This document shows, piece after piece, positions 60,234-64,000 of a DNA stretch of 64,000 nucleotides. The position numbers were made by a program, and so were the translations under genes. Position 1 is the first letter of the stretch. Each line of letters starts with the position of its first letter. The notes beneath the pieces were generated by a model. The model was given only the letters and a program-made list of their open reading frames with translations, was not told where the DNA came from and did not search any database. Source of the stretch: Verrucomicrobiaceae bacterium (lineage in GTDB: Bacteria > Verrucomicrobiota > Verrucomicrobiia > Chthoniobacterales > Chthoniobacteraceae); assembly GCA_005791535.1 (NCBI GenBank), contig SXWH01000013.1, forward strand, positions 1 to 64,000. Direction: 5' to 3'.

Positions 60234-61543
60234 GCATCGCCGAAGCGACCGCGATCAGTGCCGTGCGCGCGATGTGCATGTCGGCAATTGTCTGCTTCGC
60301 GTCGATGCGCGTGACCCGCAGGTCGCTCCCTTCGCAGGCTGTGTGGCTGCTTCTCGCAGCGTTCATGATGCCGCCGATTTTGACAGGATATCATGTCGCG
60401 ACGACCCGGGCGGATGCGATTGGATGGCGGGCGGAACTGGAATACAGCGTTCTCCTTTTCCTCCGGGTTCTGCCGCTCGCTCTGCTTCTTGCTTCGCTGC
60501 ACCCGCGTCCGGGCGTTGGAGAAGGCGCGTACGCATTCGCGACGATGCGGCGGATTTCGTGGCGGGAACGGATCGCATGGAGCGTGCGCGGATGGTGGGG
60601 GGATTGCGGCGGAGTATACTGCGCGGTGTTCCTCGTGGCGTTTCAGGAATTCGATCTCGCCGCATGCATGAACGCACGGACGTGGACAGTCGCACTGTTT
60701 GATGCTCAGGCAGGCGGGCTCGCGTTGTCGGATTCGCTGCGACTCATGCTGGCGCCACTGGTTGTGGAGGTAGCGGCGATGGCGATGTTGTTTGTGCGAT
60801 GGCGTTGTGTGCGCGGTCGTCCGATGACGGATGCAAGGCCGAACGCCGGAATGATGCCGGCCGCGCTGTTTTGCATCGCGATATGCTGCACCTCGTTTCT
60901 CGCTCCTTTGCTGGCTGTTCGCGAGGGCTGGAATGGATTGTCCGCGATGCGGGAGTTCACGCTCGCGCGCGAGGTTTTCAATTCATTCCTGCTGGCGGTT
61001 GTGAGTTCCGGGATTGCGTGGTTGCTGGCCGGATGGGCGGCCCGTCACCGTCTGCGCGCCGCACTACTCGCGGTGCCGGGTTTGCTCGGTGCGCTTGTGC
61101 TCTCGCTGGTGGTGCTGGCTGTTTTCAACGCATCCCCGTTTCAAATCCTCCGCGCGTCGCCGATTCCGGTCCTATCGGCGATGGTGCTCGGTTTGATGCC
61201 GGCGGCGCTTTTCGTCCGATACATCATCCGGCTGAATGCGGCTACCGAGGCGGCTTTCGCGGCGGAGTCGATGGGAGAACGGAGCATCAATTGGGTGCTG
61301 CGCAGCCGGCCTGCTTTGCTCGGCGGTGTGCTGCTGTTCGTTCAGGCTTACGGGGACTTTACTGCGAATTCCCTGCTCGCTCCTCCGGCGCTGACTTCGG
61401 CATTCTCCCGCATCTTCAATCTTATGCACTACGGTCGAACGGAAATTCTGAGCGCGCTTCTTGTTGTGACGCTTATCGTTCCGGTCGTCGCAGTCTCCGT
61501 GCTTCTTTTCATCGCCCGCTTTCATGTCTCGCGCGAACGCTGA
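60230..61543 (+). CDS. ABC importer permease, two-domain fused type
   Basis: 437 residues from ATG 60230 with about 11-12 membrane helices. It fits the iron(III)-type permease in which two copies of the inner-membrane domain are joined. The second EAA-type coupling loop is visible near residue 345-365 (AATEAAFAAESMGERSINW); the first copy near residue 105 (GEGAYAFATMRRISWRERIAW) is degenerate. It forms the membrane channel for the binding protein at 59217. It overlaps the next gene by 20 bp. Confidence 0.85.
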   Translation: MSIAEATAISAVRAMCMSAIVCFASMRVTRRSLPSQAVWLLLAAFMMPPILTGYHVATTRADAIGWRAELEYSVLLFLRVLPLALLLASLHPRPGVGEGAYAFATMRRISWRERIAWSVRGWWGDCGGVYCAVFLVAFQEFDLAACMNARTWTVALFDAQAGGLALSDSLRLMLAPLVVEVAAMAMLFVRWRCVRGRPMTDARPNAGMMPAALFCIAICCTSFLAPLLAVREGWNGLSAMREFTLAREVFNSFLLAVVSSGIAWLLAGWAARHRLRAALLAVPGLLGALVLSLVVLAVFNASPFQILRASPIPVLSAMVLGLMPAALFVRYIIRLNAATEAAFAAESMGERSINWVLRSRPALLGGVLLFVQAYGDFTANSLLAPPALTSAFSRIFNLMHYGRTEILSALLVVTLIVPVVAVSVLLFIARFHVSRER

Positions 61544-63275
61544 ACCAGTCTGGAAACTCGACGGCGTGCGACTCGGTTCGCGGCTGGATATAGACGCGCT
61601 CGAATTGGGCGCGGGCACCACCGCCGTGATTGGCTGGTCGGGCGCAGGGAAGACTTCCCTGCTCAACCTCCTCGCGGGATTTGAAAAGCCGGCGCGCGGC
61701 ACCGTGCGACGCCCGGAACGGGTTGCGTGGGTTCCGCAGTCGCATGGCCTTTGGCCGCAATCATCGGCGCGCGAGCACCTGACGCTCGTCGGCGCGACCG
61801 GGGAGCGCGCGGATGAATTACTCGCTGCGTTTGATCTCGCCGAAGTCGCTGCCGCCCATCCGGCGACGATGAGCGAAGGCGAGGCTGCGCGGCTTGCTGT
61901 TGCGCGCGCCATCGCGTCGGACATTCCGGCTTTGGTGATGGATGAGCCGCTTACCCACGTCGACCCGTCGCGGGCGGAGAAATACCGGCGCATCCTTCGG
62001 GAGCACGCGGCAGGACTGGCGCTGGTATTCTCCACGCACGAACCGGCGGACGTGCTTGCGGAGGCGGACCGGGTGATTTGTCTGGCGCAGGGAAAGGTGA
62101 TTTTTCATGGCGACGTAACGGAACTTTACGAGCGCCCGGCGTCCGAGGAGTTGATGACCTTCCTCGGCGCAGGCAACTGGATGGAGCCCGGGAATCCGTG
62201 GTTGCCGGCCGGTGTCGTGCGACCCGAACGGCTTGCACTGGAGCCGTCGGACGCCGGACATGCGGTGACCTCGTGCCGCTTCTCCGGTGCGATTGCCGCG
62301 ACGGAATTGCAGTCGGCCTCCGGCGAAACGCGTACGTTTTATCATCGTCCCGCGCGGCCGCTGGCGGCGGGTGTGCGTGTTGCGCTTCGCTTGCTGGGGC
62401 TGATGATCGCGTTCCTTCTGTGCGCATGTGGAAAGAGCGGCGAGGCTCCGGTGATTCCGGTGAAAAGCTGGCGCGCATGGACACTGCCGCCGGAAGGCGC
62501 TGTGCAGCCGACGCCACGCTCGATGACGACCGGTCCGAACGATCAGTTGGCCGTGCTCGACACGAGCGGCCGTGTGCTTGTTTACGATGAAAAGGGCGCG
62601 CTGCTGCGGCAGTGGAAGATGCTCGATGTGCAGTTTGGAAAACCCGAGGGAATCGTCTGGCTCAAGGACAACACCCTGGTCGTTTGCGACACGCATTACC
62701 ACCGGCTGGTGTGGTTCACACAGGACGGGGAACTCGTTCGCACGACCGGAAAACGCGGGCAGGGGAACGGTGAGTTCTATTTCCCGGTCGGCATCGCGAA
62801 GGATCCCGCGGAGAACCTTTATGTCTGCGAATACGGCGGGAATGACCGCATTCAGGTATTCACGAAAGACGGCGCTTTCCTCCGCGTATTTGGCAGCTCG
62901 GGAACGGGGCCGGGGCAATTCCAGCGGCCGAGCGGTCTGGCGTGGCACGACCACCGCGTGTACGTCGCCGATGCGGTGAACAATCGAATCCACATTTTCA
63001 AGGAGGACGGGACATTTGAAGGCTTGCTCGGTTCGTTTGAAATGAATCTTCCCTACGACATCACGCTCGCCGCGGACGGGGCGTTCTACATCATCGAGTA
63101 CGGTGCGGGCCGTCTTACGAAAGCGAGCACGAGCGGCGAGTTGCTTGGCCGCTACGGCACGAGTGGAACAGGCGAGGGGAACTTCGCAACGCCGTGGGGG
63201 CTCACGGTTGATTCCAAAATGCGCATCCACGTTGCCGATACGAAAAACCGCCGGCTCGTTACGCTCGGGCTTTGA
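61524..63275 (+). CDS. ABC ATPase fused in frame to an NHL-repeat lipoprotein
   Basis: 583 residues with no stop between two unlike parts. Residues 1 to about 285 are an ABC importer ATPase: Walker A GWSGAGKTS, Q-loop WVPQSHGLWPQ, signature MSEGEAARLAVARA, Walker B ALVMDEPLTHVD, H-loop STHEP, then a TOBE-like end (PAGVVRPERLALEP to GVRVALRL). Residues about 284-305 (VRVALRLLGLMIAFLLCACGKS) read as a complete lipoprotein signal with lipobox LCAC. The rest is an NHL six-bladed propeller (GKPEGIVWLKDNTLVVCD, YFPVGIAKDPAENLYVCEYG, FQRPSGLAWHDHRVYVADAV, TPWGLTVDSKMRIHVADTKN). It may be a true transmembrane fusion or two genes read from nested starts. Confidence 0.85.
   Translation: MSRANAEPVWKLDGVRLGSRLDIDALELGAGTTAVIGWSGAGKTSLLNLLAGFEKPARGTVRRPERVAWVPQSHGLWPQSSAREHLTLVGATGERADELLAAFDLAEVAAAHPATMSEGEAARLAVARAIASDIPALVMDEPLTHVDPSRAEKYRRILREHAAGLALVFSTHEPADVLAEADRVICLAQGKVIFHGDVTELYERPASEELMTFLGAGNWMEPGNPWLPAGVVRPERLALEPSDAGHAVTSCRFSGAIAATELQSASGETRTFYHRPARPLAAGVRVALRLLGLMIAFLLCACGKSGEAPVIPVKSWRAWTLPPEGAVQPTPRSMTTGPNDQLAVLDTSGRVLVYDEKGALLRQWKMLDVQFGKPEGIVWLKDNTLVVCDTHYHRLVWFTQDGELVRTTGKRGQGNGEFYFPVGIAKDPAENLYVCEYGGNDRIQVFTKDGAFLRVFGSSGTGPGQFQRPSGLAWHDHRVYVADAVNNRIHIFKEDGTFEGLLGSFEMNLPYDITLAADGAFYIIEYGAGRLTKASTSGELLGRYGTSGTGEGNFATPWGLTVDSKMRIHVADTKNRRLVTLGL
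62373..62429 (+). other. Internal GTG start and lipoprotein signal at the ATPase/NHL junction
   Basis: GTG 62373 would start a 300-residue lipoprotein MRVALRLLGLMIAFLLCAC in the same frame as the ATPase. TGATGA at 62401-62406 in the +1 frame would be the natural stop of an ATPase read one base away, overlapping ATG 62403 (the MIAFLL start). This pattern is what a one-base indel between two coupled genes would leave. Confidence 0.5.
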
Positions 63276-63347
63276 TTCATGGGGCGCGAAGTAATGATTG
63301 TCCACCGCTCGCGATTCGTGCCTCAATGGACTTAGCTTCCAGCCGAC

Positions 63348-64000
63348 GTGCCGCAGACTCCCAATCCATTTCGCAGCCTTTTTCCGCCCGCCCGGCGGCG
63401 GGTGACTGCGTTGTCGCTTCTTCCGCTCGCAATCTTCTTCGCATTGGTTGCGGCGGTGGTTATCGGCTGCGAGGCCCGGGGAATCATGCGCTTCACGTGG
63501 AAGCCTGCGTTTTTCCTGCTGCTCGCGGCGCCGTGGATCTGGTGGCTGAGCTTTGCGGGATGGAGCGGGCTGAGCGGCGCGCGCGCGCAGGTCGCGCTGG
63601 CCACGAGGCTGCTTTTGCTCGCGCTTTTTGCGGCGCTGCTTTCCGAGCCGCGCGCCGTGCGGAAGGCGGATAATCTCTCGCTCGTTTACGTCGTCGATGT
63701 CTCGGACTCGATGGGCGAAAAAGTGTCGGACAAGTCGCTCGAGTGGATCCTCAAGACCGTCGCGCAGAAGCCGCCGAAGGACGAAGCCGGGCTCGTGGTG
63801 TTCGGGCGTCAGGCTGCTGTGGAACTGCCGCCTAGGCAGACGTTCCCTTTTGAAACGATCAACTCCCGCGTCGATCGCGCGGGTTCGGATATTGCGAAAG
63901 GACTCGGTCTTGCGGCGGCGATGCTTCCCGAGGGTAACGAAGGCCGGATGGTGCTGATTTCCGACGGCAACGAAACCGAGGGCAACGTGGGGCCGATGCT
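63348..64000 (+). CDS. Von Willebrand factor A membrane protein, N-terminal part (cut by window end)
   Basis: The frame runs from GTG 63348 (after TAG at 63333) off the end at 64000, about 217 residues. There are three membrane helices: LSLLPLAIFFALVAAVVIGC, PAFFLLLAAPWIWWLSFAG and ATRLLLLALFAALL. The vWA domain begins SLVYVVDVSDSMGEKV, with the DxSxS metal site at residues 117-121. It continues LVVFGRQAAVELPP, DIAKGLGLAAAMLPEGNEGRMVLISDGNE. Large vWA membrane proteins of this kind are common in Verrucomicrobia. An ATG at 63486 is an alternative start but would lose the first helix. Confidence 0.82.
   Translation, partial: MPQTPNPFRSLFPPARRRVTALSLLPLAIFFALVAAVVIGCEARGIMRFTWKPAFFLLLAAPWIWWLSFAGWSGLSGARAQVALATRLLLLALFAALLSEPRAVRKADNLSLVYVVDVSDSMGEKVSDKSLEWILKTVAQKPPKDEAGLVVFGRQAAVELPPRQTFPFETINSRVDRAGSDIAKGLGLAAAMLPEGNEGRMVLISDGNETEGNVGPM

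Noticed and set aside
61818-63326. 502-codon minus frame over the ATPase/NHL gene
   Set aside because: Arg/His/Pro-rich shadow; the plus strand carries Walker motifs and NHL repeats.

Overview
The window looks like a stretch of chromosome from a free-living member of the Verrucomicrobiota, probably near the Chthoniobacter/Spartobacteria lineage. The evidence is: paired families typical of Planctomycetes and Verrucomicrobia (DUF1592 with DUF1552, and DUF1549/DUF1553 with DUF1501); a giant autotransporter-repeat protein ending in a PEP-CTERM sorting tail; a Ser/Thr kinase fused to WD40 repeats; and a division/cell-wall (dcw) cluster with a murC-murB fusion and a very divergent ftsZ. No rRNA, tRNA, CRISPR array, insertion sequence or prophage was recognised. 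The assignment is inference from gene content.

Layout. 1-450: 3' end of gmd and a strong terminator. 451-6784: secreted cytochrome-type DUF1592 protein, a 21-bp-periodic repeat array, an unknown 325-aa protein, a palindromic repeat pair, a secreted FKBP isomerase and a DUF1552 protein. 6794-9434: an operator-like dyad, nuoB, nuoC without nuoA or nuoD, and a secreted PQQ-type beta-propeller protein. 9435-15443: a 0.9-kb non-coding stretch, then the 1671-aa autotransporter-repeat/PEP-CTERM protein and its terminator. 15561-20906: an RNA helicase (-), then a tight (+) run of sugar-isomerase-like, LPG-synthase-like membrane, RibD-C and FabF-like genes. 20916-33783: mostly (-) housekeeping and envelope genes (kinase-WD40, GT2, smpB, rpoZ, a truncated ybjQ, a fatty-acid-hydroxylase operon, an ACT protein, folK, dapB), with (+) cbpA, a DUF5329 gene and a cytochrome lipoprotein gene. 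34187-38474: DUF1549/1553 plus DUF1501 pair.

38729-58294 is the dcw operon: mraZ, rsmH, ftsL-like, ftsI, murE, murF, mraY, murD, a LysM gene, ftsW, a small unknown ORF, murG, murC-murB, ddl, ftsQ, ftsA, ftsZ. Most neighbours overlap by 1-8 bases or lie within about 40 bases; the exception is a 334-bp gap between ftsW and murG. It supplies the cytoplasmic Mur pathway, lipid I/II synthesis, septal transpeptidase and polymerase, and the FtsQ/FtsA/FtsZ division proteins. The MurE DNPR motif predicts meso-diaminopimelate peptidoglycan, which agrees with dapB at 32603-33340.

58306-64000: a secreted NlpC/P60 hydrolase (-), then an ABC importer operon (binding protein, fused permease, ATPase). The ATPase frame runs without a stop into an NHL-propeller lipoprotein. 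A von Willebrand factor A membrane protein is cut by the window end.

The best candidates for something new are: the 21-bp helically phased array next to an unknown gene; the ftsZ with a rewritten catalytic T7 loop; the in-frame ATPase/NHL-lipoprotein fusion; the 65-aa ORF and LysM gene inside the dcw operon; and a three-gene unit encoding a pilin-like protein, an APGSKS-repeat protein and a membrane hydroxylase.
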